From: Candidatus Uhrbacteria bacterium | Lineage (GTDB): Bacteria > Patescibacteriota > Patescibacteriia > UBA9934 > GWF2-40-263 | Reading direction: 5' to 3' | DNA: 24,659 nucleotides | Assembly (NCBI GenBank): GCA_016205995.1 | Contig: JACQSJ010000071.1 | Coordinates: 1-24,659, forward strand | Shown here: piece by piece, positions 6,777-15,360 of the stretch | How the letters are laid out: every line of letters begins with the position of its first letter | Position numbering within the stretch: position 1 is the first letter of the stretch | Made by a program: the position numbers and the translations under genes | Notes under the pieces: generated by a model | Database searches by the model: none | The model's input: only the letters and a program-made list of their open reading frames with translations | What the model was told of the DNA's origin: nothing

Positions 6777-7385
6777 TTAAGATGCAAATGTTTTATAACT
6801 CAATCGATGATGTGGACACGGCCCATGTAGGGCGATCGCGTCACGATGGACTTTCGTTGCGTACCCCTTATGAACCTCGAAACCATAGACGGGGAACTCG
6901 CGGGCAAGCTCGATCATCAAACGATCGCGTGTCACTTTGGCGATCACGCTCGCGGCCGCGATGGATTTCACCTTGAGATCTCCTCGGATAATTCCGCGTT
7001 GCGGTACGGTGACTCCGGGAATCGTCCAAGCATCGACAAGCAGGTAATCGATCGACTCAAGCTCCTCCACCGCCCGACGCATTGCCAAAAGATTCGCCCC
7101 TCGAATATTCAATCTCGCAATCTCTTCCACACTCGCCATGCCGACACTCCATGCGACAGCTCGCTCGACAATAAGCGGGTACAACTCCTCCCGTTGTCGC
7201 TCGCTCAAAAGTTTGCTGTCGCGCAACGCCCCAATCCTCGAATCCATCGGCAGGATCACCGCCGAGGCCACAACCGGACCGGCCAACGCTCCGCATCCTG
7301 CCTCATCAACCCCAACGATTCTCTGGAATCCTTGTGCCAACAGCTCTCGCTCGATCTTGAAGGTTGGAGGCGATTTCGTTGACAT
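6777..7385 (-). CDS. rnhB: Ribonuclease HII
   Basis: A 202-residue enzyme that cuts RNA in RNA-DNA hybrids and removes single ribonucleotides from DNA. The four acidic residues are visible: 'VGVDEAGCGALAGP' (Asp and Glu), 'LRDSKLLS', 'YLLVDAW' and the later 'SIAAASVIAKVTRDR'. 'HKGYATKVHRDAIALHGPCPHHR' near the end is typical of the HII class. Length and order are normal. The gene starts at ATG 7385, diverges from hppA across a 56-base gap, and ends at the REP element. Confidence 0.95.
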   Translation of the reverse strand: MSTKSPPTFKIERELLAQGFQRIVGVDEAGCGALAGPVVASAVILPMDSRIGALRDSKLLSERQREELYPLIVERAVAWSVGMASVEEIARLNIRGANLLAMRRAVEELESIDYLLVDAWTIPGVTVPQRGIIRGDLKVKSIAAASVIAKVTRDRLMIELAREFPVYGFEVHKGYATKVHRDAIALHGPCPHHRLSYKTFAS

Positions 7386-7441
7386 GAAGCCTATATTTTC
7401 CTAGTATATCCGCGTCATTAAAATCGTTTCATCACGAAACT
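7386..7441. promoter_or_regulatory. Divergent rnhB / hppA promoter region
   Basis: A 56-base A/T-rich gap holds both promoters. TAAAAT at 7419-7424 is a plausible -10 for hppA, leaving about 11 bases of leader. On the minus strand a TATACT (7409-7404) is a plausible -10 for rnhB, leaving about 12 bases. Neither gene has a visible Shine-Dalgarno. No convincing -35 is seen. Confidence 0.45.
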
Positions 7442-9418
7442 ATGTCCATTATACAGTACGCTCTCGCCGCCGGAGTGCTCGCTATTCTCTGGGGCGCCGT
7501 CCTAACGCAGTGGATTCTCAAACGCCCCGCCGGAGAAGGTAAAATGAAAGGAATCGCTTTGGCGATCCAGGAAGGAGCTTCCGCTTATATGGCTCGTCAG
7601 TACAAGATGATCGCCGCTATCGGTGCCATCATCTTTCTCGTCTTAGGCTTCGCACTCGGTTGGACGCTCGCCATCGGATTCTTGGTGGGAGCCGTTCTTT
7701 CAGGTGTAGCCGGATTCATTGGCATGTCTGTCTCGGTGCGTGCAAACGTCCGCACAACAGAGGCAGCCAAAACCGGACTCGCTGCGGCTCTCGACGTCGC
7801 GGTGAAAGGCGGAACGGTCACGGGACTTCTCGTGGTTGGTCTCGCGCTTCTAGGTGTTGCTGGATTCTACGGTGTCACGAATGACTTGAGCGCCCTCATC
7901 GGTCTTGGATTCGGAGGCTCCCTCATCTCTGTGTTTGCTCGACTTGGCGGAGGTATCTTCACCAAAGCGGCCGACGTCGGCGCAGACTTGGTCGGAAAAA
8001 CCGAAGCTGGTATTCCAGAAGACGATCCTCGTAACCCTGCCGTGATTGCCGACAACGTTGGTGATAACGTCGGCGACTGTGCAGGCATGGCCGCGGACCT
8101 CTTTGAGACGTATGCCGTGACCCTCGTTGCCGCGATGGTCCTGGGGGGACTTATTTCGACAGATGACAATTTAATCCTCTATCCGCTCGCCCTTGGAGCG
8201 ATCGCCATCGTCGCCTCGATCCTAGGAACATTCTTCATTAAGCTCGGTAAAAGCCAAAACATCATGGGGGCGCTCTACAAAGGCCTTGCTGCCGCTGGCG
8301 TCCTTGCGGCTATCGGCTTCTGGTTCGTAACCAATGCCTTTGCTCTGAGCAATGGCCGTGACCTTTTTTACTCCTCGCTCTTGGGACTTATCATAACGGG
8401 CCTGCTCATCATGATCACGGAGTACTACACCGCGACTGAATACATGCCTGTCCAGAAACTCGCGGAGGCCTCGCAGTCCGGACACGGTACGAACATCATT
8501 GCCGGCCTCGCCCTCTCGATGAAAGCCACCGCCCTGCCCGTACTCACAATCGTCCTGGGCATCCTCATCGCGTACTCGCTCGCCGGCCTCTACGGCATTG
8601 CGATCGCCGCGGTCGCCATGCTCTCGCTCACGGGTATCATCGTAGCGATCGATGCCTATGGACCGATCACGGATAACGCGGGTGGGATCGCCGAGATGGC
8701 CGGACTCCCAGAAGAAGTTCGTAACGTGACCGACCCACTTGATGCAGTCGGTAACACAACAAAGGCAGTCACAAAAGCCTACGCCATCGGCTCAGCCGGA
8801 CTCGCCACCCTTGTGCTCTTCGGAGACTATGTCCATACGATCGAAGCGACGGGTACGCAAGTCGTATTTAATCTTGTTGACCCACGCGTGATCGCTGGTC
8901 TTTTCTTGGGCGGGCTCATCACATATCTCTTCGGAGCCATGGCGATGGAAGCCGTTGGAAAAGCCGCCGGAGCTGTTGTGGAGGAAGTGCGACGTCAGTT
9001 CCGAGAGATCCACGGCATCATGGACGGCACCGCAAAGCCTGAATACGGCAAGGCCGTCGACATCGTCACGGGGCGCGCCATCAAGTACATGATCGCTCCA
9101 TCACTTCTGGCCGTGCTCGCCCCCATCGTGGTCGGATTTGCTCTGGGAGCAGAGGCACTTGGCGGACTCCTCATTGGTTCGATCATTACTGGTCTCTTTG
9201 TCGCAATCTCCATGACTACCGGAGGCGGAGCCTGGGATAACGCCAAGAAGTACATCGAAAAAGGTAACTATGGTGGAAAGGGAAGCGATGCTCACAAGGC
9301 AGCTGTCACCGGCGACACCGTGGGCGATCCCTACAAGGACACGGCTGGTCCAGCTCTCAACCCGATGATCAAGATCCTCAACATCGTGGCCCTGCTCATC
9401 GCTGCTCTCATTGTCTAA
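7442..9418 (+). CDS. hppA: K+-independent membrane-bound proton-translocating pyrophosphatase
   Basis: This 658-residue integral membrane enzyme couples pyrophosphate hydrolysis to ion pumping. It has many hydrophobic helices and the catalytic Asp-rich segments: '[22 protein letters not shown]', 'DNVGDNVGD' starting at residue 204, and '[18 protein letters not shown]' near the C-terminus. 'GNTTK' at 437-441 has Lys where K+-dependent enzymes have Ala, so it belongs to the K+-independent, H+-pumping class. It would build a proton gradient from the PPi released in biosynthesis, useful in a fermentative cell with a small genome. It is monocistronic and ends in a clear terminator. Confidence 0.96.
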   Translation: MSIIQYALAAGVLAILWGAVLTQWILKRPAGEGKMKGIALAIQEGASAYMARQYKMIAAIGAIIFLVLGFALGWTLAIGFLVGAVLSGVAGFIGMSVSVRANVRTTEAAKTGLAAALDVAVKGGTVTGLLVVGLALLGVAGFYGVTNDLSALIGLGFGGSLISVFARLGGGIFTKAADVGADLVGKTEAGIPEDDPRNPAVIADNVGDNVGDCAGMAADLFETYAVTLVAAMVLGGLISTDDNLILYPLALGAIAIVASILGTFFIKLGKSQNIMGALYKGLAAAGVLAAIGFWFVTNAFALSNGRDLFYSSLLGLIITGLLIMITEYYTATEYMPVQKLAEASQSGHGTNIIAGLALSMKATALPVLTIVLGILIAYSLAGLYGIAIAAVAMLSLTGIIVAIDAYGPITDNAGGIAEMAGLPEEVRNVTDPLDAVGNTTKAVTKAYAIGSAGLATLVLFGDYVHTIEATGTQVVFNLVDPRVIAGLFLGGLITYLFGAMAMEAVGKAAGAVVEEVRRQFREIHGIMDGTAKPEYGKAVDIVTGRAIKYMIAPSLLAVLAPIVVGFALGAEALGGLLIGSIITGLFVAISMTTGGGAWDNAKKYIEKGNYGGKGSDAHKAAVTGDTVGDPYKDTAGPALNPMIKILNIVALLIAALIV

Positions 9419-9423
9419 ACAAG

Positions 9424-9454
9424 ACACCCTCGGCCTCGGCTGGGGGTGTTTTTG
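9424..9454 (+). terminator. hppA terminator
   Basis: ACACCC (9424-9429) pairs with GGGTGT (9444-9449) across a GC-rich loop, followed by a run of Ts. Confidence 0.85.
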
Positions 9455-9461
9455 AATGACC

Positions 9462-9489
9462 AAAATAAAATCCCTCGCGGAGACGAGGG
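9462..9489 (-). terminator. Terminator of the KH-protein gene
   Basis: CCCTCG (9472-9477) pairs with CGAGGG (9484-9489). Read on the minus strand the hairpin is followed by ATTTTATTTT. Together with the hppA terminator it marks the left border of the accessory island. Confidence 0.8.
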
Positions 9490-9504
9490 GGTGCGTGGAA
9501 CGGC

Positions 9505-9864
9505 TCAGGAACGAGCGTGGCGGCTGCCGGCGCTGCGTGCTTTGCGCGAGGAAGAGAGACGGACAGAGCGCTCTGCGAAGTGGGGGTCGACGATCTCGAA
9601 CCTCACCTGCATCTTGAACTTGCCCGCGGCAGCCGTGAGCAAGGTACGCAGGGCTCCCGCGTGCTGCCCCTTCTTGCCGATCACCTTGCCGATGTCCTCG
9701 GCGTGGACGTGCAGCTCCAGCAAGACGACGCTTTCTCCGACGATGGCCTTGATGTGGACCTCGTCGGGGTGGTCGACCAGAGCCTTGACCATGGCCGTGG
9801 CCGTGTAGGTGAGCTGCTCGGAGGGCGACTCCAGCGATTCGATACGTTCAGCAGCGGTGCTCAT
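9505..9864 (-). CDS. KH-domain RNA-binding protein (KhpA-like)
   Basis: This 119-residue protein has a central type II KH domain like that of KhpA: 'HIKAIVGESVVLLELHVHAEDIGKVIGKKGQHAGALRTLLTAAAGK' includes the GxxG loop (GKKG) that contacts RNA. It is longer than usual KhpA proteins (about 75-80 residues), with an N-terminal ~25-residue extension and a basic, Ser/Arg-rich tail ('LSSSRKARSAGSRHARS'). ATG 9864 is preceded by AAGGA at a good distance, and the longer frame upstream of it has no such signal. It diverges from the 610-residue island gene. Its role could be post-transcriptional, but this is inference. Confidence 0.82.
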   Translation of the reverse strand: MSTAAERIESLESPSEQLTYTATAMVKALVDHPDEVHIKAIVGESVVLLELHVHAEDIGKVIGKKGQHAGALRTLLTAAAGKFKMQVRFEIVDPHFAERSVRLSSSRKARSAGSRHARS

Positions 9865-9908
9865 CAGGGAGTTCCTTTTCGGTGAGAGGGGAGGACGCGA
9901 GCGAAAAT

Positions 9909-9937
9909 ACATTGGGGGATTACCGACCGTTTGTCAA
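9909..9937 (-). promoter_or_regulatory. Promoter of the KH-protein gene
   Basis: On the minus strand TTGACA is at 9937-9932. The -10 at 17 bp spacing (CAATGT) is poor, so the exact start is unsure. The -35 lies 16 bases from the divergent -35 at 9954. Confidence 0.4.
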
Positions 9938-9953
9938 AAACGCGTGGTGTTTC

Positions 9954-9982
9954 TTGACGTTCCGCGCTTTTTCTCCTACAGT
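9954..9982 (+). promoter_or_regulatory. Promoter of the 610-residue protein gene
   Basis: TTGACG (9954-9959), 17-bp spacer, TACAGT (9977-9982). The predicted start is near 9989, giving a ~38-base leader with AAAGGAGG before the ATG. Confidence 0.7.
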
Positions 9983-10026
9983 GCGGTGTCGCTCTTTCCA
10001 CCACCCATCACCCCAAAGGAGGCGTC

Positions 10027-11859
10027 ATGGCGACAACTCGCGCCCAACGGCGCCACCTGAAGAACGCCGGGTACAAAAACCTGCGCCTGACTGACAGCGC
10101 GGCTGATTGGTCGCTGTATCTGGGGGTCACCCCCAAGGATGCCGCTTCCATCAAGGCCGCTTTGGAAAGGATCATCCCTCTCAACGTCGGGAAGAAGGAG
10201 AGCCCTGACGAGCTCCTGAACCGGGCCGTGAAGAACCTCTTGGACGCCGCACACGGCGGGTCGGCCTACTTCCTGTGTCTGGCAGATGCCGAGACCTACG
10301 GCCTCAGGTTCAGCCGCCTCGACGATGTGACCACCGTGTTTGGCTGGATCCAAGTCCAGTACGAACAGTGGCTGAGGGAGGCGAACGCCACCAAGACCGG
10401 TCGCGTCAATCGCGACGAGAGGTTCTGGAAAGGCTTCAACAACGCCTGCTACAGCTTGTTGAGCTACTTCGAAGGACACTGGAACTGCGATCCCTCGGAC
10501 GGTGTCCTCGATGCCCAGACGATCATCGACACCTTCGACCTCCTGGGAGTCGTTGGGGTTACGTTCCAGGTCTGCGCATTCCTGCGCATCGTCCGAGCCA
10601 GCAAGCAGGTTGGGATCGAACAAGGGCTCCTCAAGTCTCTTGTCCTGAACCACCACTGCACACGCATCAACGACTTCGCAGCCCTCATGGAAGAGGGTCT
10701 CCTGACCCAGAGCACGTACTGGGAGCTTGCCTCGCGTCCGGCTCTTGTCGAGGCCCTCTCCTACAGTGGTCTCAAGCTCCTCCTCTCCCGCTGGAAGGCG
10801 GGGGGCGGCGAGCTGCTCGCGTTCGCGCGTTCCATGGTCGATGAGCTCTACCCGCAGGGCGTGCCCAGAGGGACAAACCCACATAAGTCGGATTGGCCTT
10901 TTGGAATCATCGAATTCCTCAAGCGGGTTCAGGAAGACTTGGCGGCAAAAGACGTCCTCATCTTCAGCTTCCATGTTCACACCAAGGATCCTGGAATCTA
11001 CACGCCTGGGAACGCGCAGATCCTCCTGGCCGAGCCAGAGCCCGACGACCTTCTCGACATCGCCCTGGAGGTCCTGACCCACTCCGACGATCCGGAGTGC
11101 GTCGAAGTCGAAATCGATGATCCTCCAGAGCCCACGGACGAACCTTCCCTCGAGCCCACTCCCGAAGCCGCAAGGGATGCGGACGTGCACGATCTCTGGT
11201 TGGAGCAATTCGCTGCGCGTGCGGCCATGAACGCGGCACGTTTGGCAGCGATCTCTAACCAGGTCGAGCCCGAACCAGTCCACGCCCCCACGGCGTGGGA
11301 GGACGTCCACGACCTGATCGTCATGGACGCGCACGAGGGTCAAGAAGGGGTCGAGGACTCTGGCCTCCAAGCTCTGCTTGCAGACCTTGGGGAAATCGAA
11401 CACCTGCTCGACCTGGCCGCACGAGGCGACACGGACGGCGTCCTGGGCCTGTGGTCCGCGTGGATAGATCCCATCCGCGACCGTGTCCACGCGGTGGATG
11501 CGCGCCTCAAGGAACTGGCCTCGCGACCAACAGAAGTCATCGAGGTCGTCCTCGCCCCCGAGCCTTCAATTGCTCCTGAGCCTTCTGCCCCCGAGCCGAC
11601 TCCAGCTCCCGCTCCTCCTCAAGTCGCGCCTCCTGCACAAAAGCATCCTCCGTTCCCTGAAGGGGACATCGGGGCGCTCTTCCTGGACGCCTACAACACG
11701 CTTGCTCGTCTCCCTTCTGGGGCGATGAAGCGGCAACTCAAGAGCCAGCTCGAAGCACTCCGCACCGAGGCACTCAGCGACGGAAGCGTCCGCTCGCTCA
11801 AGCCCCGTGTCGCCGCCATCCAGAAGGAAGTCATCGACTTCCTCGACATCCTCAACTGA
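10027..11859 (+). CDS. Large protein of unknown function with Pro/Glu-rich linkers
   Basis: A 610-residue soluble protein that I do not recognise. ATG 10027 follows AAAGGAGG by four bases, so the start is secure. Residues 1 to about 360 look like a mixed helical domain with a basic beginning ('TTRAQRRHLKNAGYKN') and many Trp/Tyr/Phe residues. An acidic Pro-rich linker is near 363-385. A helical segment rich in Asp and Ala follows, then a second linker of E-P-x and A-P repeats near 507-545. The last ~60 residues are a charged helical domain ('GAMKRQLKSQLEALRTEAL'). There are no membrane segments, signal peptide or nucleotide-binding motif. Its linkers suggest a multi-domain scaffold. It is monocistronic and comes just before the helicase-methyltransferase gene. 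Confidence 0.75.
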   Translation: MATTRAQRRHLKNAGYKNLRLTDSAADWSLYLGVTPKDAASIKAALERIIPLNVGKKESPDELLNRAVKNLLDAAHGGSAYFLCLADAETYGLRFSRLDDVTTVFGWIQVQYEQWLREANATKTGRVNRDERFWKGFNNACYSLLSYFEGHWNCDPSDGVLDAQTIIDTFDLLGVVGVTFQVCAFLRIVRASKQVGIEQGLLKSLVLNHHCTRINDFAALMEEGLLTQSTYWELASRPALVEALSYSGLKLLLSRWKAGGGELLAFARSMVDELYPQGVPRGTNPHKSDWPFGIIEFLKRVQEDLAAKDVLIFSFHVHTKDPGIYTPGNAQILLAEPEPDDLLDIALEVLTHSDDPECVEVEIDDPPEPTDEPSLEPTPEAARDADVHDLWLEQFAARAAMNAARLAAISNQVEPEPVHAPTAWEDVHDLIVMDAHEGQEGVEDSGLQALLADLGEIEHLLDLAARGDTDGVLGLWSAWIDPIRDRVHAVDARLKELASRPTEVIEVVLAPEPSIAPEPSAPEPTPAPAPPQVAPPAQKHPPFPEGDIGALFLDAYNTLARLPSGAMKRQLKSQLEALRTEALSDGSVRSLKPRVAAIQKEVIDFLDILN

Positions 11860-11864
11860 CCCCT

Positions 11865-11922
11865 GCCTCCTCTTACGAGGAGGCTTGCCACCCGAAGCTC
11901 AACGAGCGAAGGGTGGCTTTTT
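11865..11922 (+). terminator. Double hairpin terminator
   Basis: GCCTCCTC/GAGGAGGC with a 4-base loop (11865-11884) is followed by GCCACCC (11887-11893) pairing with GGGTGGC (11911-11917) and a T-run. The -35 of the next gene begins three bases later. Confidence 0.88.
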
Positions 11923-11924
11923 CA

Positions 11925-11953
11925 TTGACGAAACCTCTTTCCTCTGGTACAAG
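11925..11953 (+). promoter_or_regulatory. Promoter of the helicase-methyltransferase gene
   Basis: TTGACG (11925-11930), 17-bp spacer, TACAAG (11948-11953). The start is near 11960, followed by CGGAGG before the GTG at 11991. Confidence 0.65.
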
Positions 11954-11990
11954 GATCCGTCGCTCTTTTCACAAACCTTCGGAGGACATC

Positions 11991-14900
11991 GTGGTCAGAG
12001 ACAGCACCCTAAAGCTCATCACCTTGATGGCAGATGGCGAGACCAAGTTCAAGCTCATCCAAGGCCAGTACGCGGCCGGACACTTCGACGACGAAGACCT
12101 CTACGACCTGCTCGTGCGCTCCATCGAGCGCAACCCCCGCTACTACTTTGAGCAGATCACCAAAAGCGATCTCTTGAAGTACATGTGGCGTCGGTTCCAG
12201 GCCTATCCCGAGGCGCTCGCCCGCGCGCTCGTGCGCGTGAGCCCTGAGCTCTTCTACGGCAACCCCGAGTGGGTCACCCGGCTCATCATCCGCCTCCAGA
12301 GCGACAAGCGTCTGGGCGCGGAGCTGGGGATGATCACCATCGCCCCCAGGCGGGGGACCGGGGCCGGAAGCGCCCACTTGGCGATCCGGATCGACGAGAG
12401 CCTCCTCTCGGCCATCCCGCGTGAGGTGCAGGACCTCGACGTCGAGTGCCGTATGCGCGAACTCCTCTTCTGGTACTCGCGCGACCGCGACCTGGGCGGA
12501 CAGTTTGCCCAGGAGTGCATCCAGGACGCGGCCAACGCCTACGAGGCCCGCGTCTGGTCTGCAGCCCGCGACCAGATGGAGCGCTACTTCGACACGTCCT
12601 ACGACCGCACCGTCCCACAGCTCAATGGGCGCCTATTCCCGGCCGTGCACGTCCGGTGGTGGTTGGAGCGCTCGCGCAGCGAAATGCGGGTCCTCAACAT
12701 CGGCGACACCGGCACGTACAAGACGAGCTACTCGGCGATCGCCATGCGCGAGGCCGGCTGCCGCCGCGTCTTGGTCTTCTGCGCCCCCAACGCACGGCAG
12801 AACTGGGCGCGCGAGCTCAGGCTCTACTACCCGCACCTGCGCGTGATGGGACGGATCGAGGTCATTGAGTCCGCACGCGATGTCGAGGTCCTCTCGGCCA
12901 ACGCGGAATTCCTGATCGTCGGCTACACGACCCTCATCCACCGCTCGGTCATCGACGCCCTGAAGAACCAGGAGATCGACGGCATCATCTGGGACGAGAG
13001 CCAGTACGGCAAGAACGTCATCGGCTCCAGCCCGGCCAAACGAGCCTTGGGCGCGCTAGAGATCATCCATGCGCACGCGCCTCGAGTGAAGAAGATCGTC
13101 GCCAACTCCGCGACCCCTTGGGAGAACTCGCCCGAAGAAATCGCCGCGCTCGCTTGCGTCCTGCGGCCCGAACTCTTCCCAGACCCCAAGAGCTTCCTGC
13201 GCTCGGGCGCCTACGCCTCCCCGCGCTTCCTGCGTGCGCTACTGGAAACCTGCATCTTGGACATCGGCCTGCACGAAGTCCGCGACCTCCCATCGGTCAC
13301 CCCCAAGCCCTGGGAGGACCTCTTCGGGGCCGTCGCGGTCGACATGACCCTGACCCAGTCGGCGCTCTACCAGCACCTCCTGGACCATGTGCCTGAGCAA
13401 GACGAGGGCGATGACAGTCTGCGGGTCGTCAATGGGGTGGACGGGAGCCAGAAGGTCCGCTACCTCCTCTACGCCTGCGATATGCCCCATGTGCTGGAAC
13501 GCCTGGCACAGTACGACTGGCCCCCCGAGGTCGAGGCGGCCTTCGAAGACTGGCGGCTCTCCGCCAAGCTCGTCTGGTTGCGCGAGACCATCGACCAAGC
13601 GATCGGCAAGGCAAAGATCGTGGTGGCCTCCGGCCTCTACGTACAAGGGGTGACCCAGCCCGTGAAGGACGACGACGAGATCCTCTGGATCGGCCGTTGC
13701 CTGCGCGAGTGGTACGGCGAAGAATCCGTCCTCTTGCTGGACGGCTCGGTCGCGATCGGGGAGGAGCGCGACGCGCTCATCACGCGCTGGCGCGAAGAGG
13801 AACGTGCTCGAATCCTGCTGGTCTCCACCAAGACCTGTCCGGACTCGATCAACCTCTCCGTAACCATCAAGCCCAACCCGACGCTCCAGGAACTCCTGGT
13901 CATCGGGTTTGCGATGGACTGGAAACCGTGGAAGCAATTCCTCGGCCGGTTCTATCGCGAAGGCCTCGCGCTCCCCATGCGTTACCTCAGCCTGGTCCTG
14001 CGCCATACGGTGTGCGAAGCCCGCATGGACCTCAACCGCCGCAAGTGGACGTCGCAGACACGGTTCCGCTCCCGCGTCCCGCCAACGGCGGAGGAGTGGG
14101 CGGAGTACTCGCAAGACGACGCCAATACGCTCTCGGGATTCATGCGCAGCCCCGAGGAGTGGGTGAGCCTCATCAACAACGATGTGCGCGGGGCGGGCGA
14201 GAGCTCGGCCACCGCGTACCTCGACCGAGATTCGGGGCTCAGCACCAATGGCGAGATCTTTGCGCGCAGCTTCCTGGCGGCGCAAGAGCACATGGCCTCC
14301 GGCCACATCGCCCGGCATATGCGCTTTGCCATCCAAGAAGGACTTATCCCCGGCGGCATCCTCACGGACCCGACCGCGATCCTGGACGCCGGTTGCGGCC
14401 CCGCGACCCTGGCTCGTACCCTGGCGCTCCCGGTCATGGGGGTGGACCTCAACCCCTGGATGATCGACGTGGCGCGTGAGGTCGCTCCCGAGCTCGCCGT
14501 CAACAGCCAGAAAGGGAAGCTCTCCGAGCTCCCGCGCGAGTGGACGGATCGGTTCCGTCTCACCGTGAGCTCCATGGTGCTAGACTGGACGGCGCTGGGG
14601 AGCGCACAGGAGTCCGAGCGGCTCCAGTGTCTGCGAGAGCTCATACGAGTCACCGACCCCCACGGCCTCATCTGGCTGACGTTCAACCACAGCAGCATGG
14701 ACGAATCCCTGTTCCGCGCGTGGACCGGGGCGCTCAAGCATGCGGGATGCGAACTCCTGCCACTGACCGGCCTGGTTGTCCCGGTCGTGGAGACCACCAA
14801 GAAGACACCGAGTTTCGCCTTCTGGTCCATCGTCTTCACGCCCGCGGGAAAGTCGATTGACCTGCAAGGCCACGGCTCGTTCCGCCTCCGGTTCGACGTG

Positions 14901-15185
14901 AGCCACATGAAAGCCCGTCGGGCTCGTGGGACGCACACCGCGACACCCAATGGCCCAGAGCCCGTGCTCTACGACCGCTTCGTCGTGAAGGACCCAAGCG
15001 CTCGCGTGGAACAGACTGACACCATCGCCGTGCGCCAGACGCTGCTCTCTGAGCTCGGGCGCTGGGCACGGGTTGAAGGCAAACCGATCCACATCGGTCA
15101 ACGCGTCATCGACCTCTTCGGTAACGACTGGCGGACCCTCGAGCGCCTGCAACAACGCGGGATCATCTCCTGGGAACGCCCCTGA
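11991..15185 (+). CDS. SNF2-like helicase fused to a class I SAM-dependent methyltransferase
   Basis: A 1064-residue protein. GTG 11991 follows CGGAGG by five bases and lies after the promoter, so the frame upstream of it is not coding. Residues 1 to ~230 are helical and unrecognised. An SF2/SNF2-type motor follows: motif I 'GDTGTYKT' (238-245), motif II 'WDESQY' (DESQ 335-338), motif III 'NSATPWENSPEEIAAL' (from 372), and motif VI 'QFLGRFYREG' (649-658). A C-terminal Rossmann methyltransferase has 'DAGCGPATLA' (from 799) and 'GVDLNPWM'. No (D/N)PP(Y/F) is seen, so it does not look like a DNA adenine methylase and resembles Methyltransf_11-type enzymes. Motif I has Tyr where Gly is usual. It probably remodels nucleic acid or its bound proteins. 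The methylated substrate is unknown. Confidence 0.85.
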   Translation: MVRDSTLKLITLMADGETKFKLIQGQYAAGHFDDEDLYDLLVRSIERNPRYYFEQITKSDLLKYMWRRFQAYPEALARALVRVSPELFYGNPEWVTRLIIRLQSDKRLGAELGMITIAPRRGTGAGSAHLAIRIDESLLSAIPREVQDLDVECRMRELLFWYSRDRDLGGQFAQECIQDAANAYEARVWSAARDQMERYFDTSYDRTVPQLNGRLFPAVHVRWWLERSRSEMRVLNIGDTGTYKTSYSAIAMREAGCRRVLVFCAPNARQNWARELRLYYPHLRVMGRIEVIESARDVEVLSANAEFLIVGYTTLIHRSVIDALKNQEIDGIIWDESQYGKNVIGSSPAKRALGALEIIHAHAPRVKKIVANSATPWENSPEEIAALACVLRPELFPDPKSFLRSGAYASPRFLRALLETCILDIGLHEVRDLPSVTPKPWEDLFGAVAVDMTLTQSALYQHLLDHVPEQDEGDDSLRVVNGVDGSQKVRYLLYACDMPHVLERLAQYDWPPEVEAAFEDWRLSAKLVWLRETIDQAIGKAKIVVASGLYVQGVTQPVKDDDEILWIGRCLREWYGEESVLLLDGSVAIGEERDALITRWREEERARILLVSTKTCPDSINLSVTIKPNPTLQELLVIGFAMDWKPWKQFLGRFYREGLALPMRYLSLVLRHTVCEARMDLNRRKWTSQTRFRSRVPPTAEEWAEYSQDDANTLSGFMRSPEEWVSLINNDVRGAGESSATAYLDRDSGLSTNGEIFARSFLAAQEHMASGHIARHMRFAIQEGLIPGGILTDPTAILDAGCGPATLARTLALPVMGVDLNPWMIDVAREVAPELAVNSQKGKLSELPREWTDRFRLTVSSMVLDWTALGSAQESERLQCLRELIRVTDPHGLIWLTFNHSSMDESLFRAWTGALKHAGCELLPLTGLVVPVVETTKKTPSFAFWSIVFTPAGKSIDLQGHGSFRLRFDVSHMKARRARGTHTATPNGPEPVLYDRFVVKDPSARVEQTDTIAVRQTLLSELGRWARVEGKPIHIGQRVIDLFGNDWRTLERLQQRGIISWERP

Positions 15186-15205
15186 GAGTTACGCTCTCAA
15201 CGACC

Positions 15206-15240
15206 CCCCCAACACTTCGGTGAAGGGGGCTTTTCTTTTT
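15206..15240 (+). terminator. Terminator of the helicase-methyltransferase gene
   Basis: CCCCC (15206-15210) and CAC (15213-15215) pair with GTG (15220-15222) and GGGGG (15225-15229) around a TTCG loop, followed by CTTTTCTTTTT. A smaller GAGAG/CTCTC hairpin lies just before it. Confidence 0.85.
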
Positions 15241-15245
15241 CGATC

Positions 15246-15278
15246 CCCCTCCTTTTTAAGGAGGGGCTAGGGGTGGTT
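15246..15278. repeat. REP-like palindrome
   Basis: CCCCTCCTT (15246-15254) pairs with AAGGAGGGG (15258-15266) and is followed by CTAGGGGTGGTT. The wording resembles a repetitive intergenic palindrome I know from many bacterial genomes. It lies between a terminator and a promoter. Confidence 0.6.
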
Positions 15279-15293
15279 ACGAGTCCATCATCG

Positions 15294-15322
15294 TTGACGA
15301 TAGTCGTTTCCTTTGTTAGTCT
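15294..15322 (+). promoter_or_regulatory. Promoter of the 201-residue protein gene
   Basis: TTGACG (15294-15299), 17-bp spacer, TAGTCT (15317-15322). The predicted start 15329 is the first base of a small hairpin (15329-15344, stem core GCAG/CTGC, loop CTTT). Confidence 0.65.
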
Positions 15323-15360
15323 CAAACCTTGCAGCTTTCTGCGAGAACCCGGAGATTTCC

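Noticed and set aside
9976..11490. A 504-codon minus-strand open frame opposite the 610-aa gene
   Set aside because: The plus-strand gene has a promoter, SD and terminator, and the minus frame has none and no recognisable domain. The same reasoning removes the long minus frames at 13239-14336 and 13982-14950.
11913..11990. Longer N-terminus of the helicase-methyltransferase from the upstream in-frame start
   Set aside because: This stretch holds a terminator hairpin arm, the -35/-10 promoter and the SD, so it should not be translated.
11991..15185. DarB-, DISARM- or restriction-type DNA methylase
   Set aside because: No (D/N)PP(Y/F) or Pro-Cys motif was found in the methyltransferase part, the domain order differs, and no nuclease or partner genes are beside it.
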